64,000 nt of DNA, taken from Algoriphagus marincola DSM 16067 (GTDB lineage Bacteria > Bacteroidota > Bacteroidia > Cytophagales > Cyclobacteriaceae). Below, in pieces: positions 7,839-16,187 of this stretch. The notes below the pieces were generated by a model. The model searched no databases. It was not told the origin of the DNA and saw nothing but the letters and a program-made list of their open reading frames with translations. The stretch covers positions 194,031 through 258,030 of the forward strand of contig NZ_KE386897.1 in the NCBI RefSeq assembly GCF_000429405.1, in the 5' to 3' direction. Each line of letters starts with the position of its first letter. The stretch's first letter is position 1. The position numbers were made by a program, and so were the translations under genes.

Positions 7839-9038
7839 ATGAAGATTAAAGACAAGCTCTCTAGTGTGATTAAAGACATAGGAAGTATCTATTATTGGAG
7901 ATTTACTGTATACTCACTTTGCCTATTTTTGCTTTATTCCTGTGGAGTCTTTGAACAAAATTATTTAGAAGATAATAAAGTTTCTAAAATTGAAATCGAA
8001 TATGATTTTGAAAAAGTGAACCTACTAGGTGATTCATTAACACTTACCTATTATGCCAAAAGAGATATCTACACTAAGGAAAATACCGATTGGCTTTTTG
8101 GTCATAATCATGCTTTAAATTCTATCGATGTGTTTAACTTGACGGAGAAGAAATTCAGCCACAGAATTAATCTCGAATCTGATGGTCCAAATGGCATCGA
8201 AAGAGTCTATCAGTTGAAAGTTATATCCCCTGATTCGATCGCCATTCTTGATACTTCCATTTCTCTCAAAATTGTTTCCTCTGATGCTAAAGTGATCAAA
8301 AAATTGGACTTGAGGGTATCTGATTCAGAATCTGGACAGCCTTTGGGTTATTTTTATAATTATAATGATGCACGGATCGTATATGAAAAAGATAAGAGGT
8401 CATTCATTCTTCATTTTTTGAATGAATCAGTTAAAGAGAGGAAGTTTAAGTCAAAAGATCCACATTCAATTTTTGGCAGGATTAATTTAGAAGGCGAAGT
8501 AGATTTTTTACCAATAAGTCACTCAAGGGTTATATATGAAAGGAATGGGGAGGTAATTGAAAGAATGCCAAACTATTCCTATCATAAAGGAAAAATCATA
8601 TATGGATTTATTTTTGAATCAAATATCTACACTTTTGATCTAAGAACAGGTGATCGGTCAATATATGGGGGCAAGAGTAAATTTTCTCAAAATATGCAGG
8701 ATTTTTCCTTGCCACCTCAAGAATTTCGACTACTAGGTACTTGGTTTAACAGCGTAATATTTGATTCTAGCTCTGGTTTTTATCTTCGTACGCATTGGGG
8801 GAGTCAGCCAAGATTACAAATTGATTCCAATCCAAGCAGTGCCCTGACCAAGCCGGGATATATCATGGTATTTGATGAAGGGTTTGCTGTGGTTGATGAA
8901 ATAGAGTTACCAGAAGAATATTGGTTGGAGGATAGCTTCGTTTATTCAGAAGGAATGGCATTTTGGTCAAAGGAGTCTCTAATTAATGAAGAAAACTCGA
9001 TTGAATTGGGTTTGCTTCGGATTCGTAGGAAAAATTGA
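7839..9038 (+). CDS. DUF4221 family lipoprotein, beta-propeller-like
   Basis: A 399-residue protein with an N-terminal hydrophobic segment ending in a lipobox (FLLYSC, Cys-35), so a lipid-anchored envelope protein. The mature part has the DUF4221 pattern: an opening strand with LLGDSLTLTYY, then LFGHNHALNSIDVFNLTEKKF, DGPNGIERVYQLKVISPDSIAILD, and repeated strand motifs consistent with a six-bladed propeller. No enzymatic motif is visible and the family's function is unknown; members are abundant in Cytophagales. The local base composition is more AT-rich than the flanking genes. It lies directly downstream of the secreted Cys-rich peptide gene, but a terminator lies between them. Confidence 0.8.
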   Translation: MKIKDKLSSVIKDIGSIYYWRFTVYSLCLFLLYSCGVFEQNYLEDNKVSKIEIEYDFEKVNLLGDSLTLTYYAKRDIYTKENTDWLFGHNHALNSIDVFNLTEKKFSHRINLESDGPNGIERVYQLKVISPDSIAILDTSISLKIVSSDAKVIKKLDLRVSDSESGQPLGYFYNYNDARIVYEKDKRSFILHFLNESVKERKFKSKDPHSIFGRINLEGEVDFLPISHSRVIYERNGEVIERMPNYSYHKGKIIYGFIFESNIYTFDLRTGDRSIYGGKSKFSQNMQDFSLPPQEFRLLGTWFNSVIFDSSSGFYLRTHWGSQPRLQIDSNPSSALTKPGYIMVFDEGFAVVDEIELPEEYWLEDSFVYSEGMAFWSKESLINEENSIELGLLRIRRKN

Positions 9039-9053
9039 AAATTAGGCTATTTA

Positions 9054-9087
9054 AAAGGCTGGATTGGCCACCCAGCCTTTCTTTTTT
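9054..9087. terminator. Bidirectional terminator between convergent genes
   Basis: A 9-bp stem AAAGGCTGG/CCAGCCTTT with a T run on the plus side and an A run on the other. It lies between the stop of the DUF4221 gene and the stop of the convergent DUF2723 gene. Confidence 0.9.
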
Positions 9088-12067
9088 ATCTCGTCGGACG
9101 TAAACCTCCCGATTCTTGAGGACCTAGTAAGGAGTCCATTCTGAGTTGTAATTCTTCTGCCTTTTCGGTGTATCCTCGCTCTTCCAAAAGTGGGATGAAG
9201 TAGCGAATCATTTCGATCGAGATCATCATATCCCGGTCATAATCCCGGTTTTCTTCCAGATAAAACTCGATCATATCCAATGAGCGCTTGGAAACCTTAT
9301 CCACGATATCCAAAGCCTTGTCATCCTCACCTACTTCAAAGAAAAGCGGTACAGACTGTCCACTGGAAAGGTCGTAAGGGATAGCTTCATCCGGCATGAC
9401 TTCGAGCCCTTTATTTAGCACCTCCGCTGCCCGGTCAATTTGGTCCCGGTCGAGTAGTGCCATAGCAATGCTGTTGACAGCACTTCGATGATTGGAGGCG
9501 AATCTACGATACTCTTCATCTAAGTAAGCGTCTGGATTGTCCATCCCACGGAAGGCAAACTTCTCCATGAAATTTTCATAGGCTAAGTCAGCATTCACCA
9601 ATTCTTCCCGAATGAACGATGGCTTGCGGATGGGTAGCAGTCGGTAAGTCAATCCTTCCATCACCACGTGATCGGATACATTGATTCCAATAGTGGCTAG
9701 GGAGGTATTGTTGAAGTAGATCGGTCGCTCCCAATTATTGGTAGCGATTAAGTCGATCAACATCATGGTTCCTTTGGTCACATACTGACCTTTGATCTGC
9801 AAGTTGATTTGCGGGGTAAAAAGCTGTTCGAATTCCTCGGGAATGATTCCTTTTTGGAACACAGCCGCACTGTCCACTTCCAAAATCAGGTTTCTGGACG
9901 GCACCATATTGATCTCGCTTTTTCCTCCCGTCTGCATTTTGAGCAGATTAGAGCCGGAGTTAAGCAATTTGATGTATTCTCGAGCTGAAATCGCATCGAG
10001 ACCTTCCCGCTCCATGACATACAAGACATCATTGGTTCCTTTTTGGTAGCGCTCAGGAGAAAGCGAGAAGGGAAGTGGCTCAGATTCATTGGCTGGTCGA
10101 GTCATCTGATCTACGTACCAGTCCGTATCAAAATAGCTGAGTACAATCACCCTTACATCCGTACGGAAACCTTCCACTTCCTGTACATACCAAAGCGGGA
10201 AGGTATCATTGTCGCCACCCGTGAAAAGGATAGCATTTGGAGCACAGGATGCAAGAAAGTTCCTCGCTGCATCTACTGAGAAATAGCGTCCTTTTCTATT
10301 GTGATCATTCCAGTTTTCGGCAGCCATAAGACCCGCTACCGGTAGAGTCAGGAGAGTAGCAATGATTCCGGCTGTTGCCAGGTTTTTGGTGACTTTCCCC
10401 AGTCCATGAGCAATAGCCAAGACACCCATTCCAGCCCAAATGGCGAAGGCATAGAAACTACCCACATAAATGTAGTCTCGCTCCCGAGGTTCGACAGGGG
10501 GTGAATTGAGGTAAAGTACCAAGACCACTCCCATCATCAGGAAGAGCATTAGATTCACATAAAAGGATTTTGGATCAACTTTGGCTTGGAAAAACAAGCC
10601 GATGATTCCCAATAGGAGGGGAAGCATCAGGTAATTGTTGTGCCCCTTATTTTCTTTGATATAATCCGGAAACTTATCCGAAAAGGCGTCAGTAATTCCG
10701 ATCCAAGGAGCATCAGTAAAATCACTTTCCCTACCGGAGAAATTCCACATAAAATAGCGCCAATACATATGTCCCAACTGATGACTGAACATAAAGCGCA
10801 GATTGTCTCCAAAGGTCGGATCCTGTCCTTCCCGAAGTCCTAATTTTTGTCGGTAAATCCGCTTGTGGTTTTCCTGCGTCGAATAGACTCGTGGGAGAAT
10901 AGTGGTTTTCTCTTTTTCGTAAGTATTTACGAGTTGATAGTCAGCGATTTCATATTTGTCTTTACCCTTTCGGTAAATGGGGTCACCTTCTACCTGATCG
11001 GTAAGTTTGGCGGTGAAATACTGCCCATGGAGTAGGGGTCTGTAGCCATATTGCTCACGCTTCAGGTAAGAAACATAGCTAATGATGTCCTTGGGAGCGT
11101 TTTCGTTGATAACAGGATCTTGATTTGCCCGAATAACGATCAGCGTGTAGGAACTGTAACCGATCAAAATAAAGATTAAGGAAAGCAGGATGGTGTTCAG
11201 TCCTGCCATTTCTTTTTTATAGGAATAGCGATAGCCGAAATACAAGGCAGTGAAGAATGCTGCGATAAAGAAAATAATTCCTGACCCGAAAGGTAGACCA
11301 AGGCTATTGACGAAAAATATCTCCGTCGAGCCGGCTAGACTTGGAAGGCCTGGGATAATGATGTTATTGATGATGACCAAAGCTACCCCTCCGAGCACAA
11401 ATGCGATTGCAGCACCTTTGAGATTTGGATTAGGATATTTTTTGAAATAATAAATCAGTGCCAATGCGGGCAAAGCTACCAAATTGAGCAAGTGAACACC
11501 GATGGAAAGACCTACCAAATAAGCAATGAAGATCATCCACTTATTTTCCTCTCTAGGGTCCTTGATGACATCCCACTTGAGGAAAGCCCAAATGACAATG
11601 GCCGTAAAGAAGGATGACATGGCATAAACTTCCGCCTCAACAGCCGAAAACCAAAAGCTATCTGAGAAAGTGTAAATCAGGGAACCAACGATCCCCGCTC
11701 CCAAAAGGCTGATGGTCTGTCCTTTGCTTTCTTCACCCGGAACGACCCCGAAGAGCTTTCTTCCAAAAAGAGTGATGGACCAAAACAAAAATAAAATGGT
11801 CAATCCGGAGAAAACTGCTGATCCCACATTCATCCAATAGGCGATCTCCAGTTCATTGCCAAAAGCCATAAAGCTAAACATCCGATACACCAACAAAAAG
11901 AAAGGTGCACCGGGAGGGTGGGGTACTTGGAGCTTATAGGAAACGGCGATGAATTCTCCCGGATCCCAAAAACTGGCCGTTTGTTCTACTGAAAGAATAT
12001 AGACTAATGTCGCTATCACAAACACCACCCAGCCGGTGATGTTGTTGAGTTGCTTAAAATTGAGCAT
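9086..12067 (-). CDS. DUF2723 (GT117-like) polytopic membrane protein
   Basis: A protein of about 993 residues. The N-terminal half is a multi-pass membrane domain with about a dozen hydrophobic segments; near the start SVEQTASFWDPGEFIAVSYKLQVPHPPGAPFFLLV carries the acidic (DPGE) and HPPG signature loops of DUF2723, a family related to protein O-mannosyltransferases and other GT-C glycosyltransferases. The GGDNDTFPLWYVQEVEG segment in the periplasmic part is also conserved. The C-terminal ~250 residues are soluble and helical, resembling TPR-like repeats (RAAEVLNKGLEVMPDEAIPYDL). A glycosyl transfer role is inferred from family. ATG at 12067 is used. Convergent with the DUF4221 gene and divergent from trxA. 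Confidence 0.85.
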   Translation of the reverse strand: MLNFKQLNNITGWVVFVIATLVYILSVEQTASFWDPGEFIAVSYKLQVPHPPGAPFFLLVYRMFSFMAFGNELEIAYWMNVGSAVFSGLTILFLFWSITLFGRKLFGVVPGEESKGQTISLLGAGIVGSLIYTFSDSFWFSAVEAEVYAMSSFFTAIVIWAFLKWDVIKDPREENKWMIFIAYLVGLSIGVHLLNLVALPALALIYYFKKYPNPNLKGAAIAFVLGGVALVIINNIIIPGLPSLAGSTEIFFVNSLGLPFGSGIIFFIAAFFTALYFGYRYSYKKEMAGLNTILLSLIFILIGYSSYTLIVIRANQDPVINENAPKDIISYVSYLKREQYGYRPLLHGQYFTAKLTDQVEGDPIYRKGKDKYEIADYQLVNTYEKEKTTILPRVYSTQENHKRIYRQKLGLREGQDPTFGDNLRFMFSHQLGHMYWRYFMWNFSGRESDFTDAPWIGITDAFSDKFPDYIKENKGHNNYLMLPLLLGIIGLFFQAKVDPKSFYVNLMLFLMMGVVLVLYLNSPPVEPRERDYIYVGSFYAFAIWAGMGVLAIAHGLGKVTKNLATAGIIATLLTLPVAGLMAAENWNDHNRKGRYFSVDAARNFLASCAPNAILFTGGDNDTFPLWYVQEVEGFRTDVRVIVLSYFDTDWYVDQMTRPANESEPLPFSLSPERYQKGTNDVLYVMEREGLDAISAREYIKLLNSGSNLLKMQTGGKSEINMVPSRNLILEVDSAAVFQKGIIPEEFEQLFTPQINLQIKGQYVTKGTMMLIDLIATNNWERPIYFNNTSLATIGINVSDHVVMEGLTYRLLPIRKPSFIREELVNADLAYENFMEKFAFRGMDNPDAYLDEEYRRFASNHRSAVNSIAMALLDRDQIDRAAEVLNKGLEVMPDEAIPYDLSSGQSVPLFFEVGEDDKALDIVDKVSKRSLDMIEFYLEENRDYDRDMMISIEMIRYFIPLLEERGYTEKAEELQLRMDSLLGPQESGGLRPTR

Positions 12068-12160
12068 CAATACGGTAATTTTAGACGGACGAAAATAGGA
12101 AATTTATTCCCAAGAGAATTTTTTTTAGCACTTTTTAAAAAAATGATGAGGAACTGCTCC

Positions 12161-12176
12161 TGTGATAAATATTACT
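12161..12176 (+). promoter_or_regulatory. Weak Crp/Fnr-like operator upstream of trxA
   Basis: TGTGATAAATATTACT has a perfect left half (TGTGA) and a poor right half relative to TGTGA-N6-TCACA. It deserves mention because it lies exactly 21 bases before a TAnnTTTG box (12198), the same spacing as the better site in front of the dioxygenase gene. Confidence 0.4.
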
Positions 12177-12197
12177 GATTTGCTTTTGACCTGCCTT

Positions 12198-12205
12198 TAC
12201 TTTTG
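12198..12205 (+). promoter_or_regulatory. -7 element of the trxA promoter
   Basis: TACTTTTG fits TAnnTTTG and lies 27 bases before the trxA ATG. The -33 region has only a poorly spaced TTTG, which would suit an activator-dependent promoter. Confidence 0.5.
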
Positions 12206-12232
12206 TAGAGTAATTTAAAAACAAGCAGTCTT

Positions 12233-12553
12233 ATGAGCGCACAACCAAAAACCTTTCAGGAACTGATAAACGGGGACACTCCTGTTTTAGTAGACTTCTT
12301 TGCCACTTGGTGCGGTCCCTGCAAAATGATGCAGCCGATTCTCGAAGATACTTCCCGTCAATTGGGTGACCGGATCAAAATTGTCAAAGTAGATGTGGAT
12401 AGAAATCCTTTAGCTGCTTCCACTTTCCAAGTACGAGGAGTGCCAACTTTGATCTTATTCCAAAAGGGAAAAGTCCTTTGGAGAGAGTCAGGTGTGGTGC
12501 CTGCTCATCAATTGGTTAAAGTCATCGAATCCCAATTGATGGTAAATGCTTGA
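12233..12553 (+). CDS. trxA: Thioredoxin
   Basis: A 106-residue cytoplasmic thioredoxin with the WCGPC active site at residues 26-30 (FFATWCGPCKMMQPILE), the conserved aspartate before it (VDFFATW), the cis-proline loop RGVPTLILF and full-length family size. It reduces disulfides and, in this setting, could reduce persulfides or release sulfide from the sulfurtransferase partner downstream. It is the first gene of the sulfur cluster, 86 bases ahead of the CstB-like gene. Thioredoxin next to an ETHE1/rhodanese protein and YeeE/YedE transporters is a common genomic grouping in persulfide-handling loci. Confidence 0.95.
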   Translation: MSAQPKTFQELINGDTPVLVDFFATWCGPCKMMQPILEDTSRQLGDRIKIVKVDVDRNPLAASTFQVRGVPTLILFQKGKVLWRESGVVPAHQLVKVIESQLMVNA

Positions 12554-12559
12554 TTCTGA

Positions 12560-12575
12560 TGTGACAAAAGTCATT
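12560..12575 (+). promoter_or_regulatory. Crp/Fnr-like operator upstream of the CstB-like gene
   Basis: TGTGACAAAAGTCATT fits TGTGA-N6-TCA and is embedded in CTGATGTGAnnAAAGTCA, which recurs at 14135-14152 before the porin gene. It lies 21 bases before the -7 box at 12597, placing its centre near -43, as in class II activation. Confidence 0.6.
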
Positions 12576-12596
12576 TAAAAGGCTTTAATCACTTCT

Positions 12597-12604
12597 TAAA
12601 TTTG
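12597..12604 (+). promoter_or_regulatory. -7 element of the CstB-like gene promoter
   Basis: TAAATTTG is a perfect TAnnTTTG match 36 bases before the ATG at 12640. There is no terminator between trxA and this promoter, so the gene may be transcribed both from here and by read-through. Confidence 0.55.
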
Positions 12605-12639
12605 ATTATTATTTGATAGAAACATAATAAACAGAACCT

Positions 12640-14061
12640 ATGAAGATCGAACAAATCTATACCGGATGCCTGGCTCAAGGAGCCTACTACATCGAGTCAG
12701 ACGGCGAAGCAGCCGTAATTGACCCACTAAGAGAGGTACAACCTTACATTGAAAAAGCTGAGCGCCGAGGCGCAAAAATCAAGTATGTATTGGAGACTCA
12801 CTTCCATGCAGACTTTGTTTCTGGTCACCAAGACTTGGCCGAAAAGACAGGTGCCAAGATCGTATACGGTCCTACAGGAATGAAAATGGGTTTTGACGCC
12901 ATTGTGGCTGAGGACAATCAGGTTTTTGAACTAGGAAAGGCCAAAATCAAAGTTATTCACACTCCAGGACATACAATGGAGTCCGTTTGCTACCTTCTTA
13001 TCAATGAAGATGGTAAAGAGGAAGCTTTATTTACAGGTGATACCTTATTTATCGGAGATGTTGGCCGTCCGGACTTAGCTCAGAAAGTCGTAAAAGATTT
13101 GACGCAGGAGAAACTGGCAGCTCATCTTTATGACTCCTTGAGAAATAAAATTATGCCTCTTTCAGATGACTTGATCGTCTATCCGGCACATGGTGCAGGA
13201 TCTGCTTGTGGTAAAAATATGAGTAAGGAGACTTCGGATACTTTGGGCAATCAAAAGAAGACCAATTATGCGCTTCAAGAGATGACAAAAGAAAAGTTTA
13301 TCAAAGAAGTATTGACTGGATTGACTCCTCCTCCGGCTTATTTCCCTCAAAACGTTCTGATGAATATTCAAGGCTATGACAGCATTGATGAGGTATTGGA
13401 GCGAGGTATCAGACCATTGAGTCCAAATGAATTTGAAGCTGCTGCAAATGAGACGGGAGCGATGATTTTGGATACTCGTGATGCGCAGGTCTTTGCCAAA
13501 GGATTTATCCCAAATTCCATCAATATCGGAATCGACGGAAGCTTTGCCGTATGGGTGGGAGCAATGATCCCAGACCTAAAGCAAGAAATTCTAGTAGTCG
13601 CAGAAGAAGGTCGTGAAGAGGAGGTAATTACCAGATTGGCACGAGTAGGATATGACTTTGCCATTGGATACCTACAGGGAGGCTTCAAAGCATGGAAAGA
13701 AAGTGGTCATGAAGTAGATTCCATCACATCTATCTCTGTAGACGAATTGGCGAAAATCAAGGAAGGGGATCCCGGTATCCACATTCTGGATGTGAGAAAG
13801 AACTCTGAATTCATGTCAGAGCATGTAATTGATGCTGAAAATGCGCCATTGGACTATATCAATGATTCCATGCTGAAAGTGAAGAAGGATGAAACCTACT
13901 ATGTACACTGTGCAGGAGGCTACCGCTCCATGATCTTCAATTCAATTTTGAAGGCGAGAGGATATGATAATTTGATTGATGTGGCAGGCGGTTTTACCGC
14001 GATCAAAGAGTCAGGCAAATTGAAAGTTTCTGACTATGTCTGCCCAACTACTTTACTCTAA
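12640..14061 (+). CDS. CstB-like persulfide dioxygenase-rhodanese fusion
   Basis: A 473-residue three-module cytoplasmic protein. Residues 1-235 are a metallo-beta-lactamase fold of the ETHE1 type: ETHFHADFVSGH (His-54, His-56, Asp-58), TPGHTMESV and GDTLFIGDVGRPDL supply the iron ligands. Residues ~255-355 form a rhodanese-like domain without a catalytic cysteine (VVAEEGREEE where the active loop should be). Residues ~365-470 form an active-looking rhodanese with Cys-424 in VHCAGGYRS. This order (dioxygenase, pseudo-rhodanese, rhodanese) is that of Staphylococcus CstB, which turns low-molecular-weight persulfides into thiosulfate. The role in persulfide detoxification is inferred from the architecture and from the neighbouring YeeE/YedE genes. 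It is the centre of the sulfur cluster. Confidence 0.85.
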   Translation: MKIEQIYTGCLAQGAYYIESDGEAAVIDPLREVQPYIEKAERRGAKIKYVLETHFHADFVSGHQDLAEKTGAKIVYGPTGMKMGFDAIVAEDNQVFELGKAKIKVIHTPGHTMESVCYLLINEDGKEEALFTGDTLFIGDVGRPDLAQKVVKDLTQEKLAAHLYDSLRNKIMPLSDDLIVYPAHGAGSACGKNMSKETSDTLGNQKKTNYALQEMTKEKFIKEVLTGLTPPPAYFPQNVLMNIQGYDSIDEVLERGIRPLSPNEFEAAANETGAMILDTRDAQVFAKGFIPNSINIGIDGSFAVWVGAMIPDLKQEILVVAEEGREEEVITRLARVGYDFAIGYLQGGFKAWKESGHEVDSITSISVDELAKIKEGDPGIHILDVRKNSEFMSEHVIDAENAPLDYINDSMLKVKKDETYYVHCAGGYRSMIFNSILKARGYDNLIDVAGGFTAIKESGKLKVSDYVCPTTLL

Positions 14062-14090
14062 AGATAAGTTTAGAAAAGTTGCTTAATCCC

Positions 14091-14121
14091 AAAATGGCAG
14101 GCCGAAAGGCTTGCCATTTTT
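14091..14121 (+). terminator. Terminator-like hairpin after the CstB-like gene
   Basis: A strong stem, AAAATGGCA pairing with TGCCATTTT and extended by GCC/GGC around a GAAA loop, followed by T residues. It would end or attenuate transcription ahead of the porin gene. Confidence 0.8.
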
Positions 14122-14138
14122 GATATCACCCGATCTGA

Positions 14139-14154
14139 TGTGATCAAAGTCACA
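14139..14154 (+). promoter_or_regulatory. Perfect Crp/Fnr-type palindrome abutting the porin start
   Basis: TGTGATCAAAGTCACA is a perfect TGTGA-N6-TCACA inverted repeat ending 5 bases before the porin ATG. It shares the longer CTGATGTGAnnAAAGTCA core with the site before the CstB-like gene. Confidence 0.65.
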
Positions 14155-14159
14155 ATTTT

Positions 14160-15575
14160 ATGTCAAGAATGAAACGCAATTTTGCAGTGCTTTTGCTGAG
14201 CCTAGTTAGTATAGGATTTGGAGTTATTGATGTGGCAGCTCAGCATGGTCATGCAGAGGAGGTAGAGACTCCTTCAGATCAGAAATTATTCGGAAAAGTC
14301 CTTCGTGAGGGTTCATTCGAATTCCACTTACGTTCTTTCTTTATGAGTACCGTCAATCAAGGGGACTTGATGGATTACAGCACCTGGGGAACGGGCGCAG
14401 GCTTAGGTTACTTCAGTCCAAGATGGAAAGGTTTTGGATTGGGTTTCAGTGGATTCTTTGTTTTCAGGCATTATGAAAATAATATTCAAAAGCTAGATCC
14501 GATTACCGGAGTAGGAAATCGCTATGAAATCCTACTTTATGATGTCCATCACCCAGCAAATAACAAGGATATGGATCGTCTGGAAGAGTTGTTCCTCTCG
14601 TATCAGAAAGAAGATCTTTCAGTTTGGGTAGGGAGGCACCATTTTGAAAGCCCCCTTTTGAATGCTTCCGACAATAGATTGCGTCCAAATTTATTTAGTG
14701 GACTGTCTGTAGATTATACTCCAGGTAAATTCCATTTCAATGGAGCTTGGTTTTCTCATGTGATCTCCCGAGGATCCTTAGAGTGGTTGCCGGTAGAGGA
14801 GTCCTTTGGATTCTACAGCACAGGAAGAAATCCACTGGGATCTGATGACTCTTACAAGCATCATATCGAATCCAAGGGGATAGGGATATTTGGAGTGGAG
14901 TATTTGAATAATTCATTACATATCCAATCTTGGAATTACCTTGCTGAAGGTGTCTTTGGAATTTCCTTTTTGCAAGCCACTGGTTCTGCAAAAAGCTCTG
15001 GAACTACTGACTGGGTTTGGGGTGTTCAAGGTTTTGCTCAAACAGCTCTTGGAAATGGAGGAAATCCAGAACCAGAAAAAGCTTACATTCTCCCAAATGA
15101 AAAGTCATTTGGAATGGGGTTAAGGGCAGGGTTGAAGTGGCCACATGCACTTCTTACTTTCAATTACTTGGGAATATCCGACCACGGACGTTTTCTATTT
15201 CCAAGGGAATGGGGAAGAGAGCAGTTCTTTGTAAGCCTTCAGCGAGAGCGATTTGAAGGCCTAGGTGGGGGGAACTCCTTTATGGTGCAGTATGATCATA
15301 CCTTTATCCATGACAAATTAAAAGTAAGCGTAGGGGCTTCCCATACGGATACTGCTGATTTTGAAGATGTAAGGTTGAATAAATATGGGATTCCAAACTA
15401 TTATCACTTCAGCGGATTGATCGATTATCGGTTTGATGGATTCTTCAAGGGATTGGACTTGCAATTATTGGTGGTGGGGAAAAGGCAATATGCCAATCAA
15501 ATCACGCCTATTGAATACGTAATCAATCGGGTGAATATGGTAAATACCTCAATAATATTGGATTATAGATTTTAA
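14160..15575 (+). CDS. Outer-membrane porin, OprD-like
   Basis: A 471-residue predicted beta-barrel. A signal peptide (MKRNFAVLLLSLVSIGFGVIDVAAQ, from Met-4) is followed by alternating hydrophobic strands, frequent aromatic girdle residues, glycine-rich turns, and a C-terminal strand ending in phenylalanine (SIILDYRF), the outer-membrane insertion signature. The opening of the mature part (GSFEFHLRSFFM) and the layout resemble OprD-type specific porins; substrate cannot be told. Flanked by a persulfide dioxygenase and by sulfur-compound transporter genes, it may pass small sulfur oxyanions, by context only. Start: ATG 14160 or 14169; both leave the operator almost on the start codon. YeeE begins 23 bases after its stop. 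Confidence 0.75.
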   Translation: MSRMKRNFAVLLLSLVSIGFGVIDVAAQHGHAEEVETPSDQKLFGKVLREGSFEFHLRSFFMSTVNQGDLMDYSTWGTGAGLGYFSPRWKGFGLGFSGFFVFRHYENNIQKLDPITGVGNRYEILLYDVHHPANNKDMDRLEELFLSYQKEDLSVWVGRHHFESPLLNASDNRLRPNLFSGLSVDYTPGKFHFNGAWFSHVISRGSLEWLPVEESFGFYSTGRNPLGSDDSYKHHIESKGIGIFGVEYLNNSLHIQSWNYLAEGVFGISFLQATGSAKSSGTTDWVWGVQGFAQTALGNGGNPEPEKAYILPNEKSFGMGLRAGLKWPHALLTFNYLGISDHGRFLFPREWGREQFFVSLQRERFEGLGGGNSFMVQYDHTFIHDKLKVSVGASHTDTADFEDVRLNKYGIPNYYHFSGLIDYRFDGFFKGLDLQLLVVGKRQYANQITPIEYVINRVNMVNTSIILDYRF

Positions 15576-15598
15576 ATTAGAAAAACGAATAAATAAAT

Positions 15599-16180
15599 AT
15601 GAATCAACTTATGGAATGGATTACTCAACCCTGGCCCTGGTATGTGGCTGGTCCTTTGATCGGACTGACAGTGCCGGCGCTATTGATCTTAGGAAATAAA
15701 ACCTTTGGTATTTCCTCTTCACTTAGACACGTCTGCGCGGCCTGTGTACCAGCAGGTATACCCTTCTTTTCTTACAACTGGAAGAAGGAAATGTGGAATC
15801 TTCTCTTTGTACTTGGTGTGTTGATAGGAGGCTTTGTAGCAACCAACTTCCTAGCCAACCCTGATTCAATTATTGTCTCAGAAGCAACTCAGGCAGATTT
15901 GAAGGCATTAGGTGTTACTGATTTTGGTAACTTATTGCCAGCTGACATTTTCTCTTGGGAGAATCTATTTACTGCCAAAGGGCTTCTTTTCTTCGTAATC
16001 GGTGGCTTTATGGTAGGTTTTGGAACACGCTATGCGGGTGGATGTACTTCAGGCCATGCAATCATGGGGATCAGCTCCCTGCAATGGCAGTCAGTGCTAG
16101 CCACAGTTTTCTTTATGATCGGTGGTTTCTTGATGACGCACGTTTTGCTTGAGCCTTTAATGAAATTGGTAGGATTTTAA
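15599..16180 (+). CDS. YeeE/YedE family sulfur transporter subunit
   Basis: A 193-residue integral membrane protein with about four or five hydrophobic helices. The signature [18 protein letters not shown] near residue 140 carries the conserved cysteine of YeeE/YedE proteins; a second cysteine-containing loop ([10 protein letters not shown]) occurs near residue 42. YeeE proteins import thiosulfate through relays of cysteines, and half-size forms occur in pairs. The next gene, 7 bases downstream, is the partner half (DUF6691). The pair sits beside a CstB-like enzyme, whose product or substrate pool it may exchange. Direction and substrate are inference. Confidence 0.88.
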   Translation: MNQLMEWITQPWPWYVAGPLIGLTVPALLILGNKTFGISSSLRHVCAACVPAGIPFFSYNWKKEMWNLLFVLGVLIGGFVATNFLANPDSIIVSEATQADLKALGVTDFGNLLPADIFSWENLFTAKGLLFFVIGGFMVGFGTRYAGGCTSGHAIMGISSLQWQSVLATVFFMIGGFLMTHVLLEPLMKLVGF

Positions 16181-16187
16181 TAGATAA

